From contig CAJTNO010000003.1 in NCBI GenBank assembly GCA_910577815.1, positions 1 through 64,000 on the forward strand: DNA of 64,000 bases, in the 5' to 3' direction. This stretch comes from an uncultured Christensenella sp. (GTDB lineage: Bacteria; Bacillota; Clostridia; Christensenellales; CAG-917). Positions 35,223-44,788 of the stretch are shown here, piece by piece. Made by a program: the position numbers and the translations under genes. The notes under the pieces are model-generated. The model was not told the origin of the DNA, did not search any database, and saw only the letters and a program-made list of their open reading frames with translations. Each line of letters begins with the position of its first letter. Positions within the stretch are counted from its first letter, which is position 1.

Positions 35223-35942
35223 ATGCAATTTGATATTCTTACAATATTTCCCGAATATTTCGACGTGTTAAAAGTCAGCTTGCTCGGTAAGGCAATAAGC
35301 GAGGGTAAATTATGCGTTAATATTGTTGATATCAGAAACTATTCGCAGGATAAGCATAAAAAAACCGACGACACTCCTTATGGCGGTGGAGCGGGAATGG
35401 TTATGACCGTTGACCCCATTGTAAGAGCCATAGAAAGCGTTGACCCGTCACACGAGGCAAGACGGATTTATCTATCTCCGCGAGGCGCAACGCTCAATCA
35501 AAGCAAGGTGGAAAAGCTTGCGAAAGAGGAACGAATTTTATTGCTGTGCGGAGATTACGAGGGTATTGACGAGAGAGTTATAGACCTCTGCATAGACGAG
35601 GAGATTTCCATTGGCGATTACGTGCTTACGGGTGGCGAGCTTCCGGCGTTGGTGCTTGTAAATTCTGTAGCGCGGTATGTTGACGGAGTGCTTGGCAGTG
35701 CGGAGTCTACATCCGAGGAAAGCTTTTCCGACGGACTTCTGGAATATCCGCAATACACGCGTCCCGAAATATACAGGGGCTTGAGGGTTCCCGAGGTGCT
35801 GCTCGGCGGCAATCATCACGATATCTGTCGTTGGCGCAAAGAAAAAGCTATTGAAATTACTATGCAACGCAGACCTGATTTGATGGCTAAAGCGGATATT
35901 GCACCTTATATGCCCAAGAAACCTAAAAAGCACCGTAAATAA
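35223..35942 (+). CDS. trmD: tRNA (guanine-N1-)-methyltransferase TrmD
   Basis: Methylates G37 of tRNAs. 239 residues of the SPOUT knot family: FDILTIFPEYF at the start, TPYGGGAGMVM, LCGDYEGIDERVID, and the SAM-binding SIGDYVLTGGELPALVL. A TAAGGTTA ribosome-binding site is upstream. In most Firmicutes rplS follows directly; here it comes about 2.2 kb later. Confidence 0.96.
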   Translation: MQFDILTIFPEYFDVLKVSLLGKAISEGKLCVNIVDIRNYSQDKHKKTDDTPYGGGAGMVMTVDPIVRAIESVDPSHEARRIYLSPRGATLNQSKVEKLAKEERILLLCGDYEGIDERVIDLCIDEEISIGDYVLTGGELPALVLVNSVARYVDGVLGSAESTSEESFSDGLLEYPQYTRPEIYRGLRVPEVLLGGNHHDICRWRKEKAIEITMQRRPDLMAKADIAPYMPKKPKKHRK

Positions 35943-35965
35943 GATTGTAAAATTTAGAGGTAATT

Positions 35966-36799
35966 GTGAATATTCAGTGGTTCCCGGGGCATATGACAAA
36001 GGCAATAAGAATGATGGAGGAAAACCTCCGTCTTGTCGACGCGCTTATTTATGTAATAGACGCGCGCGCCGTATCGTCCTGCATAAATCCGTTGTTTACA
36101 AAATTACTTAACGGAAAAAAGGTGCTTTATGTTTTTAATAAGTGCGACCTTGTGGAGTCCGCCGATTTATCACGTTGGTGCGAGAAATTTAAAAAGCAGG
36201 GTAAAAGCTTTGTAAAGGCCGTAGGCACAAGCGGCGATTGCTCGCAGATAGTAGCGGGTTTAAAATCCGTTATGTCGGATAAGCTTGACAGATTTGCAAA
36301 GAAGGGAGCTAACGTAAGTATACGCGCTATGGTTGTAGGCGTGCCTAACAGCGGCAAATCTACTATTATCAATTCGATGATAAAGCGCGCAAAGGCTGTT
36401 ACGGGGGACCGCCCGGGAGTCACGCGCGGCAAGCAGTGGCTGTCGATTGACGGCGTGGATTTTTTGGATACTCCCGGTACACTGTGGGGTAAATTTGAAA
36501 ATCAGACAGTTGCTCACCATCTGGCATATATCGGCTCGATTAAGGACGATATACTGGACGTGCTTGAGCTGGCTTGCGATTTTTCAGACGAGCTAAAGGT
36601 AGTTGCTCCCGATGGGCTGAAAAGCAGATACGGTATAGATAATCTTGATAAATCCGCTTATGAAATTATTGAGGAAATAGCAAGCCGCAGAGGCTTTAAG
36701 CTGCGTGCGGATAACCTTGACGTAGAGAGGGCAAGCAGAACGTTGATTGACGATTTCAGAAAGGGCAGACTCGGAAAGATTATGCTTGAGCATTGCTGA
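35966..36799 (+). CDS. ylqF: Ribosome biogenesis GTPase YlqF/RbgA
   Basis: Circularly permuted GTPase needed for late 50S assembly. In its 277 residues the G4 motif NKCD (about residue 58) precedes G1 GVPNSGKST and G3 DTPGT, as expected for this family. The N-terminus is NIQWFPGHMTKA. The start codon is GTG at 35966 with TAGAGG upstream. The neighbour rnhB matches the usual order. Confidence 0.94.
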   Translation: MNIQWFPGHMTKAIRMMEENLRLVDALIYVIDARAVSSCINPLFTKLLNGKKVLYVFNKCDLVESADLSRWCEKFKKQGKSFVKAVGTSGDCSQIVAGLKSVMSDKLDRFAKKGANVSIRAMVVGVPNSGKSTIINSMIKRAKAVTGDRPGVTRGKQWLSIDGVDFLDTPGTLWGKFENQTVAHHLAYIGSIKDDILDVLELACDFSDELKVVAPDGLKSRYGIDNLDKSAYEIIEEIASRRGFKLRADNLDVERASRTLIDDFRKGRLGKIMLEHC

Positions 36800-36832
36800 C
36801 TTAAAATTTTTGATATTTAATACAGAGGAAAA

Positions 36833-37447
36833 ATGATACGCGCCGAAGATTTGATGTTGTATGAAAATCAGTTGCTCGAACAGGGCTATAAATATATCTG
36901 CGGAGTTGACGAGGTAGGCAGAGGACCTCTTGCCGGACCCGTTACTTGCTCGGCGGTAATTATGCCGCTTGACGACCTGATACAGGGCGTAAACGACAGC
37001 AAAAAGGTGAGCAAGGGCAAGCGGGAAAAGCTGTACGAGCTTATCACGCAAAAGGCTATAGCGGTGTCGACAGTGTCATATGACCGTGAAAAAATCGACG
37101 AAATGAATATTTTAAACGCTACAAAAGCCTGTATGTCGGATGCCATAATGGCGTTGCCGGTAAAGCCCGACATTGTAATAGTGGACGCAATTAAATTGGA
37201 TATCCCATATAAAACCTTTGGAATAATACACGGCGACGCTTTGTCCTATTCTATAGCAAGCGCGTCCATTGTCGCCAAGGTTACAAGAGACAGATATATG
37301 ACACATATGGCCGAAATGTATCCCGAATACGATTTCGAGCATAATATGGGCTACGGTACGGCTAAGCATATTGCCGCGCTAAAGGAAAGAGGGAAGTGTC
37401 CTTTGCATCGCGAGAGCTTTATTGGAAAAATACTCGGCAATAAATAG
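36833..37447 (+). CDS. rnhB: Ribonuclease HII
   Basis: Removes ribonucleotides from DNA-RNA hybrids. 204 residues with the catalytic DEVGRGPLAGPV (DExD-type acidic site), YDREKIDEMNI, and SYSIASASIVAKVTRD. Length and motifs are standard. AGAGGAAAA precedes the ATG. Confidence 0.95.
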   Translation: MIRAEDLMLYENQLLEQGYKYICGVDEVGRGPLAGPVTCSAVIMPLDDLIQGVNDSKKVSKGKREKLYELITQKAIAVSTVSYDREKIDEMNILNATKACMSDAIMALPVKPDIVIVDAIKLDIPYKTFGIIHGDALSYSIASASIVAKVTRDRYMTHMAEMYPEYDFEHNMGYGTAKHIAALKERGKCPLHRESFIGKILGNK

Positions 37448-37483
37448 TTTTCAACAGAATAGAGCCGTTTAGATATACTAAAT

Positions 37484-37963
37484 ATGAAAAATACCACTTT
37501 AATAGGAAATATCGGCGAGCAGCTTGCCTGCGATTATTTGACGGACAAGGGCTATCGGATATTGGAAAGAAACGCAAAGATTTGCGGCGCGGAGATAGAT
37601 ATAATTTGCGAGGCATATTTTAAAGCCGACGGGAGCATAGCGCCTATAAAATCAAAAAATAAATTTGCGACTTTTATATCGAAATTTAAGGCTGAAACAG
37701 AGCGCGAGAATAAAGACGTCAAACGCGTAGTCATTTTCTGCGAGGTTAAAGCCCGTAAGGACAACCTGTTCGGAAGCGGCTTAGAGGCGGTAACTCCTTA
37801 TAAAATCGGGCGTTATGTAACTGCGGCAAAGGCGTATATGTCGACAATCAAAAATGTGAATAACGACCTTCGTTTTGACGTTATTGAGGTCGGAGAGGGC
37901 GGTATAAACCACATAGAGGGAGCATTTTGGGAGAATGAAGCAAAATATCCGAGTAAACGGTGA
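37484..37963 (+). CDS. yraN: UPF0102 (YraN) endonuclease-like protein with an insertion
   Basis: A restriction-endonuclease-fold protein of the YraN family. The N-terminal half shows GEQLACDYLTDKGYRILERN and the active-site GAEIDIIC; the matching FCEVKAR follows only after an extra segment of roughly 35 residues (ADGSIAPIKSKNKF…). This brings the length to 159, compared with about 115-125 in most relatives. Function is unknown, with possible roles in DNA repair or uptake. It follows rnhB by 36 bases. Confidence 0.85.
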   Translation: MKNTTLIGNIGEQLACDYLTDKGYRILERNAKICGAEIDIICEAYFKADGSIAPIKSKNKFATFISKFKAETERENKDVKRVVIFCEVKARKDNLFGSGLEAVTPYKIGRYVTAAKAYMSTIKNVNNDLRFDVIEVGEGGINHIEGAFWENEAKYPSKR

Positions 37964-38041
37964 TTTTTGCCGAAGTTTTATTGCTTATATATATAAATGT
38001 ATAAAAATTTATTAAAAGTATAAAATTGAACTTAATTTTAG

Positions 38042-38070
38042 TTGTAATAAAAACAAATATATGATAACAT
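38042..38070 (+). promoter_or_regulatory. Possible promoter of rplS
   Basis: TTGTAA (38042-38047), 17 bases, TAACAT (38065-38070), 75 bases before rplS. The 180-base gap after yraN is otherwise AT-rich without a recognised leader motif. Confidence 0.45.
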
Positions 38071-38144
38071 ATCACGCGTGACTCGGATATTCCGCTGGCA
38101 AGAGATACTTGCGTATGAATGTTGCGTAATTAGGAGGTAGTCAA

Positions 38145-38483
38145 ATGAACATTATCGACCAAATCGAACAAGAGGGTATGAAAAAGGATTTGCCCGCTAT
38201 CGCAATCGGCGACCAGGTTAAGGTCAACGTCAAAGTTAAGGAAGGCGAGAAAGAGCGTATTCAGACCTACGAGGGCGTTGTTATCGCCAGAAAGAACGGC
38301 GGTATCCGCGAGACTATTGTAGTACGTCGCGTTACTTTCGGTATCGGCGTTGAAAGAACATTCCCGCTCCATTCGCCTAAAATCGACAGCATTCAGGTTG
38401 TTCGTCACGGTAAGGTACGCCGCGCTAAGCTCTACTATTTGAGAAGCAGAACGGGTAAAGCGGCAAAACTCAAGGAAAACTAA
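38145..38483 (+). CDS. rplS: 50S ribosomal protein L19
   Basis: 112 residues with the L19 stretches GDQVKVNVKVKEGEKERIQ, TYEGVVIARKNGG and VERTFPLHSPKI, ending RAKLYYLRSRTGKAAKLKE. AGGAGGTAGTCAA precedes the ATG. It is displaced from the trmD-rplS order and has its own likely promoter. Only 28 bases separate it from the next membrane-protein gene. Confidence 0.96.
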   Translation: MNIIDQIEQEGMKKDLPAIAIGDQVKVNVKVKEGEKERIQTYEGVVIARKNGGIRETIVVRRVTFGIGVERTFPLHSPKIDSIQVVRHGKVRRAKLYYLRSRTGKAAKLKEN

Positions 38484-38511
38484 AAAGCTTTTGTTTTCAA
38501 AGGACTGTCAG

Positions 38512-40722
38512 ATGAAAAAAAGACTCATTATGATAAGTGCGTTGGTGCTGGCTCTCGTGCTGGCACTTTTCGCATTCACCGCGTGCAACAATGCGACAAG
38601 CGAGGTAGGTGAGGAGCTCGTTAAAAACGGCGGTTTTACCGATTTTAACGAGAAAGACAAGGTGTTTGAGGATTGGTCTACTTCTTCAAGCTCCGTCAAG
38701 TACGGCGTCGGTTATCTTTCCAATGAAGAATCCGAGCAGTATCTTTATATCGATAACACCTCCAAATCCTATTCGTATCTTTATCAGACCATAAGCGTTG
38801 ACAGAAATCAATACTACAAGGTCAGTGTGGATATGAACGTAACGGGCGACCTGAGAAACGATTTCGGCGCCTATGTCGCGTTTTTGGAAAATACGGAATA
38901 TAAATTCGTATATCACAACAAAAAGACGGAGGGCTTTGAAAGCTATACCTTCTACGTCCGTCCGAGAAATACGGATTATCTTACCGTTGCGCTTTGTATA
39001 GGTACCGAGCAGGACGGTTGCTCAGGTAAGGTTCTGTTTGACAACATATCTGTACAGAGAGTAGAGAAGGGCGATATTCCCGAGGGAGTTAACGTAGTTA
39101 ATTTCCGTAAGGCAAAGGCTGTAGTTACTCAGTCCACCGTAAGCGGAATTTGCTTTGTTGTGCTGCTCACGCTTGCTACGGTTGCCATAATTATCGCGGC
39201 ATACGTGATTATCAGACGTATATATGCCAAGCGCGACGCGTTTTCGGATTTCAGCAATGCGGTTGCTGCTTATAGCTCGTTTAAAAACAAGAATAAGACT
39301 GTCGCTTCCGTAAAGTGGTATCAGAACTTTATTTTCATAGCGGCGGCTATTGCTATAGGCACATTCCTTATAAGATTGATTTTACTGCTTACGACGTTCG
39401 GAATGGGCAGCGAGATGCGCAATATAGTTATCGCTTCGAGATGGCTCGGTTCTAACGGAGTTCTCGGATTTTTCGAAACCTATCAGGCGGGCGGAATTAC
39501 TGCATTTGACACGCTCAAGCTGAGCTCGAGCGCGCTTGGAGCTTCGACGCTTGCACCCGGCAGTCTGTATATTTTAACTATTGTCGGAGCAATGGGCATA
39601 AACCTCGATATTGCGTCGATGTCCATTCTTATCAGATTTATCAACGTGCTTGCCGATATGGCGGTTGTGCTTATGATTTATTTCTACGGAAGAAAATACG
39701 TAGGAAATAAGCTTTCAACCGTATATGCCTCGCTGTACGCAATACTGCCTTTGGTATTTACTATGAGCGGCATTAACGGTACGTTTGACAGCTTGCTTGT
39801 GGCTATGCTGCTCGGCGCGGTTATATTGATGGTAGAAAAGAAATATCTGCCTACCTATCTTATGATGACGCTTGCGACGATATTGGACGTGCGCGCGCTT
39901 GCCATTGCGCCGATTGTTGTTGCATACTTCGTATTCAGATATATTAAGGATTCCGACGATATGCGTAAATTTACCGCAAATAGGGCAATGATTGTGTTCG
40001 GTCTTATCGGTTCGTTTGTGCTTGCGTACGTGCTTACTCTGCCTGTGGGAATTCACCAGATTGCGGCAGGAGACGCGTTCTTCAACTTTAAGACTATTGC
40101 AAATCAGATTACAAAGACAACCTATTTCGTTAAGAATGCATTTAACCTCTACGGTATGGTTGCAATGAACGGAAAGGTTATAGTTCAGTCGGGCGTAAGC
40201 ATACTCAACCTTGTATTCCTGCTTGTGCTCGAGGCTTATGTAATATCCCTGTACTTCAAAAACCGCAATAAGCAGGAACTTATTCTGCTGACCTCGTTTG
40301 CGCTTGCGGTAATTGCAGTATTTACTCTTAAGGTCGATTACACATATCTGTTCCTCTCGCTTGTATTTGCAATAATCTATACAATGATAAGCGGCGACAG
40401 AAGAATGTACGGCATTATCGGCGGATATGCTACGCTCGGCTTCCTTGACATCGCGCAGCTGCTCAATCAGAGCAAGCTTATTCCCGGCGCAAATAATACG
40501 GCGATACTGAATTATGAAACCACCAACGTATTCTACATCTTCTTCTGTGTGGTAACCGTTCTGCTTACGGCTTACTATGTGTACGTGACTTATTCTATAA
40601 CAAACAATTCCAAAATATCGGATATAAGAGCTATGAACGAGCCTGTACTCGTTACGCTCAAAAAGAGCATTAAATCGCTCGGAGCTAAGCTCAATGCAAA
40701 AAAGAATAAGGTGAACGAGTAA
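38512..40722 (+). CDS. Lipoprotein-like jelly-roll domain fused to a GT-C-type polytopic membrane protein
   Basis: A 736-residue protein not recognised as any named family. Residues 1-24 look like a lipoprotein signal ending LFAFTAC (lipobox Cys about 24). Residues ~28-190 contain LVKNGGFTDFN…W and YYKVSVDMNV, like a carbohydrate-binding jelly-roll. A transmembrane helix follows near 215-240 (ICFVVLLTLATVAIIIAAYV). After a basic linker come about ten more hydrophobic segments with the look of a GT-C glycosyltransferase (mannosyltransferase-like). The first exported loop has a Glu (GMGSEMRN), not a clear Asp. The start follows AAAGGA. Confidence 0.6.
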   Translation: MKKRLIMISALVLALVLALFAFTACNNATSEVGEELVKNGGFTDFNEKDKVFEDWSTSSSSVKYGVGYLSNEESEQYLYIDNTSKSYSYLYQTISVDRNQYYKVSVDMNVTGDLRNDFGAYVAFLENTEYKFVYHNKKTEGFESYTFYVRPRNTDYLTVALCIGTEQDGCSGKVLFDNISVQRVEKGDIPEGVNVVNFRKAKAVVTQSTVSGICFVVLLTLATVAIIIAAYVIIRRIYAKRDAFSDFSNAVAAYSSFKNKNKTVASVKWYQNFIFIAAAIAIGTFLIRLILLLTTFGMGSEMRNIVIASRWLGSNGVLGFFETYQAGGITAFDTLKLSSSALGASTLAPGSLYILTIVGAMGINLDIASMSILIRFINVLADMAVVLMIYFYGRKYVGNKLSTVYASLYAILPLVFTMSGINGTFDSLLVAMLLGAVILMVEKKYLPTYLMMTLATILDVRALAIAPIVVAYFVFRYIKDSDDMRKFTANRAMIVFGLIGSFVLAYVLTLPVGIHQIAAGDAFFNFKTIANQITKTTYFVKNAFNLYGMVAMNGKVIVQSGVSILNLVFLLVLEAYVISLYFKNRNKQELILLTSFALAVIAVFTLKVDYTYLFLSLVFAIIYTMISGDRRMYGIIGGYATLGFLDIAQLLNQSKLIPGANNTAILNYETTNVFYIFFCVVTVLLTAYYVYVTYSITNNSKISDIRAMNEPVLVTLKKSIKSLGAKLNAKKNKVNE

Positions 40723-40736
40723 TGTACTAAGATAAT

Positions 40737-40767
40737 AAAAGCACGCCGAGCGGCGTGCTTTTATTTT
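40737..40767. terminator. Bidirectional terminator
   Basis: An 11-bp stem (40737-40747 with 40752-40762) with a GAGC loop and T-rich sequence on both sides, between converging genes ending at 40722 and 40791. Confidence 0.8.
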
Positions 40768-40790
40768 ATAAGATTTTTAAAATATGCTTA

Positions 40791-41594
40791 TTAGCAATCC
40801 TTTGGCAGCTTGGAGCATTTGAAGGGCATAAACGTACCGACGCATTGTTCGACGTATTCCGGATTTAAGTCTTCGAATATGATGTTATTAGCATATTTGC
40901 GGGCGTCCTCTATACATTGCTCACTGTTCACGGTCCAGGTGATAATAGGAAGCTTAGTCGCCCATTTCTTGAGCCATTTGTTTTCGCTCAGATTTGAAGC
41001 GCAGGCGCGGATGTCGTAGGCTATAAACTGAGGCTTTGTAGATTTAACCAACCAAAGCTTGCCCATCCAGCTCGACCAGAACCATCTTGGATTTTTTGTG
41101 TCGGGTGAACACCAGGTGTAAAGTCCTCCTACAGGTAAATCGCAGTTCTTTCTTCCGTATTTCACTGCGCCGAAGTTGAACGATTGCAAGGCTATATTTC
41201 CCTTATAGTTTTTAAGAGCTTCGATTGTTGCCTTTATAATTGACTTGTCAAGAGGGTTTACGCCTTTGATTTCGCAAAGAATACCGACTCTGCCGTCTAT
41301 GCAGGCGAGGAATTCCTCAAAGGTAGGAATAGTGTACTCGGTGCCTTTCAGCTTGTACGATTTTAGCTCTGCAAGAGTGCATTTTTTTACAAGCTTGTCT
41401 ATGCCGCATACGCGCTTTAAGCTGTTGTCGTGAAATACCACAAGGCGATTGTCCTTGCTCAGATGTACGTCGATTTCGATATTAAAGTTGTGTTCGACTG
41501 CCTTTTCAAACGCAGGTATGCTGTTTTCGGGATATTCCGAGTTATGTAAGCCGCGGTGCGCTATAGGACGGTCAAAAAGCCATTGAAAATTCAT
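40791..41594 (-). CDS. Glycerophosphodiester phosphodiesterase
   Basis: Hydrolyses glycerophosphodiesters to glycerol-3-phosphate and an alcohol. The 267-residue TIM barrel has AHRGLHNSEYPENSIPAFEKA near the N-terminus (catalytic His and Glu), NIEIDVHLSKDNRLVVFHD (metal-binding Glu/Asp and second catalytic His), and a late ITWTVNSEQ. No signal peptide, so cytoplasmic. The start at 41594 follows a GGGGG stretch. It stands alone, opposing the membrane-protein gene. Confidence 0.9.
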   Translation of the reverse strand: MNFQWLFDRPIAHRGLHNSEYPENSIPAFEKAVEHNFNIEIDVHLSKDNRLVVFHDNSLKRVCGIDKLVKKCTLAELKSYKLKGTEYTIPTFEEFLACIDGRVGILCEIKGVNPLDKSIIKATIEALKNYKGNIALQSFNFGAVKYGRKNCDLPVGGLYTWCSPDTKNPRWFWSSWMGKLWLVKSTKPQFIAYDIRACASNLSENKWLKKWATKLPIITWTVNSEQCIEDARKYANNIIFEDLNPEYVEQCVGTFMPFKCSKLPKDC

Positions 41595-41720
41595 AATTCC
41601 CAACCCCCATAATTTTCGTCATTCTGTTGATAAAATTCTATTCTTACATTATAATAAAGTCAATAGTTTTTAAACTAAATTCCTGCGGATTTTATTCCGT
41701 ACCCCGTTACGAGGTGTCTT

Positions 41721-43517
41721 TTGGACAAAAAACATATAAGAAACTTTTCTATAATAGCCCATATCGACCACGGCAAGAGTACGCTTGCCGACCGTTTGAT
41801 TGAAAAGACGGGAACGGTCAGCGAGCGCGATATGGAAAGTCAGCTGCTTGACAATATGGATATCGAGCGCGAGCGCGGCATTACTATCAAGCTTCAGACC
41901 TGTAGACTGTATCACAAGCATAACGGAGAGGAGTATGTATTAAATCTTATAGATACTCCCGGACACGTAGACTTTACCTATGAGGTTTCCCGTTCGCTTG
42001 CGGCTTGCGAGGGCGCTCTGTTGGTTGTGGACTCATCGCAGGGCGTAGAGGCTCAGACGTTGTCTAACGTATATCTTGCGCTTGAAAACAATCTGGAAAT
42101 TCTTCCCGTAATAAATAAAATCGACCTTCCGTCAGCCGATATCGACGGAGTTAAGCTTGAAATAGAGGATATAATAGGACTCGATACCGACGGATGTCCC
42201 TTGGTATCCGCTAAAGCGGGAATCGGTGTGGACGATTTGCTCGGACAGATTGTCGATAAGCTTCCCGCGCCTCAAGGCGATGACGAAGCTCCGCTCAAGG
42301 CGCTTATATTCGACAGCTTCTATGATAATTATCGCGGCGCTATATCTATGGTTCGTATAATGGACGGTAGAGTTAAGGCGGGCGATAAAATAAAAATGAT
42401 GTCAACGGGTAAGGTTTTCGAGGTCGTGGAGGTAGGTTATTTTTCTCCGCATATGATACCTTGCTCGGTTTTGACGGCAGGAGAGGTCGGATATATAGCA
42501 GGCAGTATCAAAAACGTCAGCGATACGGCGGTAGGCGATACAATAACCAATGCGGACAATCCTGCTAAGGAGCCGCTACCCGGTTATAAAAAAGCCACTC
42601 CTATGGTGTATACGGGAGTGTTTCCCGCGGACGGAGCGAGATACGACGATTTAAAGGAAGCGCTTTTGAAATTGCAGCTTAACGACGCGTCGTTAAGCTT
42701 CGAGCCGGAGGTGTCAAGCGCGCTCGGCTTCGGCTTCAGATGCGGATTTTTGGGGCTGCTTCATATGGAGATTATAGAGGAAAGGCTGGAGAGGGAATTT
42801 GACCTCGACCTTATCACTACCGCTCCGAGCGTGTCTTATAACGTGTATAAAACCAATGGCGAAAAGCTTATAATCGATAATCCGACCACGTTGCCCAATA
42901 CGTCGGAGATAAACTACATCGAGGAGCCTATGGTTTGCGCAAAGCTGTTTACTCCTCCCGAATACGTCGGAGCTATTATGGAGCTTTGTCAGGGCAAAAG
43001 GGGCATATTTATAGATATGTCATACATCGACCCGACTCGCGTACAGCTAATATACCGTATGCCGTTAAACGAAATAGTGTACGACTTCTTTGACAATCTC
43101 AAATCACGCACGCGCGGATATGCCTCTCTCGATTATGAGCCGGACGGGTATGACAGGAGCGAGCTTGTGCGCCTCGATATGATGATAAACGGCGAGATAT
43201 GCGATGCGCTTTCTATAATCGTACACAAAGACAACGCGTATTCGCGCGGTCGCGGCATTGCGGAAAAGCTTAAGGACGTAATCCCGAGGCAGCTGTTTGA
43301 GATACCCATACAGGCGACCGTAGGCGGAAAGATTATAGCCCGTGAAACCGTCAAGGCAATGCGTAAGGACGTGCTTGCAAAGTGTTACGGCGGCGATATA
43401 ACGAGAAAGAAAAAGCTGCTCGAAAAGCAAAAAGAGGGCAAGAAGCGTATGCGCAAAGTCGGCTCCGTTGAGGTGCCGAGCGAGGCGTTTATATCTATAC
43501 TCAAGATTGACGGCTGA
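41721..43517 (+). CDS. lepA: Elongation factor 4 (LepA)
   Basis: Ribosomal GTPase that acts in initiation and translocation quality. 598 residues with AHIDHGKSTLADRL (G1), LIDTPGHVDFTYEV (G3), NKIDLP (G4), and the LepA-specific C-terminal domain ending KAFISILK-like (EAFISILKIDG). The start is TTG at 41721 preceded by GAGGTG. hemW follows 46 bases later, a common pairing. Confidence 0.96.
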   Translation: MDKKHIRNFSIIAHIDHGKSTLADRLIEKTGTVSERDMESQLLDNMDIERERGITIKLQTCRLYHKHNGEEYVLNLIDTPGHVDFTYEVSRSLAACEGALLVVDSSQGVEAQTLSNVYLALENNLEILPVINKIDLPSADIDGVKLEIEDIIGLDTDGCPLVSAKAGIGVDDLLGQIVDKLPAPQGDDEAPLKALIFDSFYDNYRGAISMVRIMDGRVKAGDKIKMMSTGKVFEVVEVGYFSPHMIPCSVLTAGEVGYIAGSIKNVSDTAVGDTITNADNPAKEPLPGYKKATPMVYTGVFPADGARYDDLKEALLKLQLNDASLSFEPEVSSALGFGFRCGFLGLLHMEIIEERLEREFDLDLITTAPSVSYNVYKTNGEKLIIDNPTTLPNTSEINYIEEPMVCAKLFTPPEYVGAIMELCQGKRGIFIDMSYIDPTRVQLIYRMPLNEIVYDFFDNLKSRTRGYASLDYEPDGYDRSELVRLDMMINGEICDALSIIVHKDNAYSRGRGIAEKLKDVIPRQLFEIPIQATVGGKIIARETVKAMRKDVLAKCYGGDITRKKKLLEKQKEGKKRMRKVGSVEVPSEAFISILKIDG

Positions 43518-43563
43518 TTGCAGACAGAATAATCGTAACTGTTATAAAAAAATCAGATAAACT

Positions 43564-44694
43564 ATGCAACTGTATATACATCTTCCGTTTTGTAAATCCA
43601 AATGTCAATACTGTGACTTCAATTCCTGTGCCAACATGGATGAAGGCACGGTTTTCAGCTATCTATCGGCACTAAATACCGAAATAAAATTGGCGGCTGA
43701 GGTGTACGGCAAGGCTGATATCGACACTGTATATATAGGAGGCGGAACTCCCAGCCTGCTTGAGCCTAATAAAATTCAGCGCATTTGCCGCGTTCTCGCA
43801 AGCAACTTTGACTTGTCCGAAATACGTGAGTTTACTATAGAATGCAATCCGGAAAGTATAGATGAAAACAAGCTGTCCGTTTATAAAGCTTGCGGAATAG
43901 ACAGAATTAGTATTGGTATTCAGAGCTTGTGCGACGCAAATCTCAAATCTATGGGGCGCTTGCACAATTCAAAAACAGCAATCGAAAAGCTTACGCTTGC
44001 AAGAAAGTATTACGATAACGTGTCCTGCGATATTATTGTTGGGTTACCTTATGATACAGTGGACATTGTTAAAAATGAAATAAATACATTGGCTCCGCTT
44101 GTACGGCATATATCCGTGTACGCGCTCACCGTAGAGGAGGGTACTCCGCTTGCCAAGAGAGTAGAGGACGGCAGAGTTTTGCTTCCCGACGAGGACGAGG
44201 TTGCGGATTTTCTTACTATTGCGGAGGACGAGCTAAATAAGCACGGCTTGAAGAAATACGAGATTTCCAATTTCTCTGTCGAGGGTAAAGAAAGCAGACA
44301 TAATTTAGGATATTGGACGGATGCCGAATATATAGGTATCGGCGCGGGCGCGCACTCATATATTAAAACCAAGGACGGAACACAGCCGCTTAACGCGGGA
44401 ATACGCTTTGCGCATCCGAAGGATATAAACGCTTATATTGCAGGTATTAACTGCGCAGGTTCGTTTGACAATATTCCAAGAGCGGAAATGAGCGTTTTAA
44501 GCGAGAAGGACATATTTAACGAAAGGATTATGCTCGGTTTGCGTACCGTTCGCGGAGTTGAAAGCGAGCTTTTAGCGGGAAGAATTCCCGACGAGCTAAA
44601 GTGCTACTTTAAAGAGGAAAACGGGTATATTTCGCTGACAAAATCCGGTATGGCGGTTATGAACAGCATATTGGTGCGAATTATGCAGTTTTAA
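43564..44694 (+). CDS. hemW: Radical SAM protein HemW
   Basis: Heme chaperone-type radical SAM protein of 376 residues, often mislabelled coproporphyrinogen oxidase. The iron-sulfur motif is CKSKCQYCDF (CxxxCxxC) in the N-terminus, then YIGGGTPSLL and GIQSLCDANLKSMGRLH. It lacks the cysteine of true HemN in the CxxxCxxC-x-C pattern. HemW transfers heme in some bacteria; no heme genes are nearby. Confidence 0.9.
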   Translation: MQLYIHLPFCKSKCQYCDFNSCANMDEGTVFSYLSALNTEIKLAAEVYGKADIDTVYIGGGTPSLLEPNKIQRICRVLASNFDLSEIREFTIECNPESIDENKLSVYKACGIDRISIGIQSLCDANLKSMGRLHNSKTAIEKLTLARKYYDNVSCDIIVGLPYDTVDIVKNEINTLAPLVRHISVYALTVEEGTPLAKRVEDGRVLLPDEDEVADFLTIAEDELNKHGLKKYEISNFSVEGKESRHNLGYWTDAEYIGIGAGAHSYIKTKDGTQPLNAGIRFAHPKDINAYIAGINCAGSFDNIPRAEMSVLSEKDIFNERIMLGLRTVRGVESELLAGRIPDELKCYFKEENGYISLTKSGMAVMNSILVRIMQF

Positions 44695-44734
44695 GGCTAA
44701 TAATATAAAAACGGTTCAATAGTGTAAAATATGA

Positions 44735-44763
44735 TTGCAATGCCCGAGTTTATTTGATATAAT
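44735..44763 (+). promoter_or_regulatory. Promoter of the PRPP synthetase gene
   Basis: TTGCAA (44735-44740), 17 bases, TATAAT (44758-44763), about 26 bases before the start codon. Confidence 0.75.
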
Positions 44764-44788
44764 CAGTACATACTTTCGGAGGAAACCA

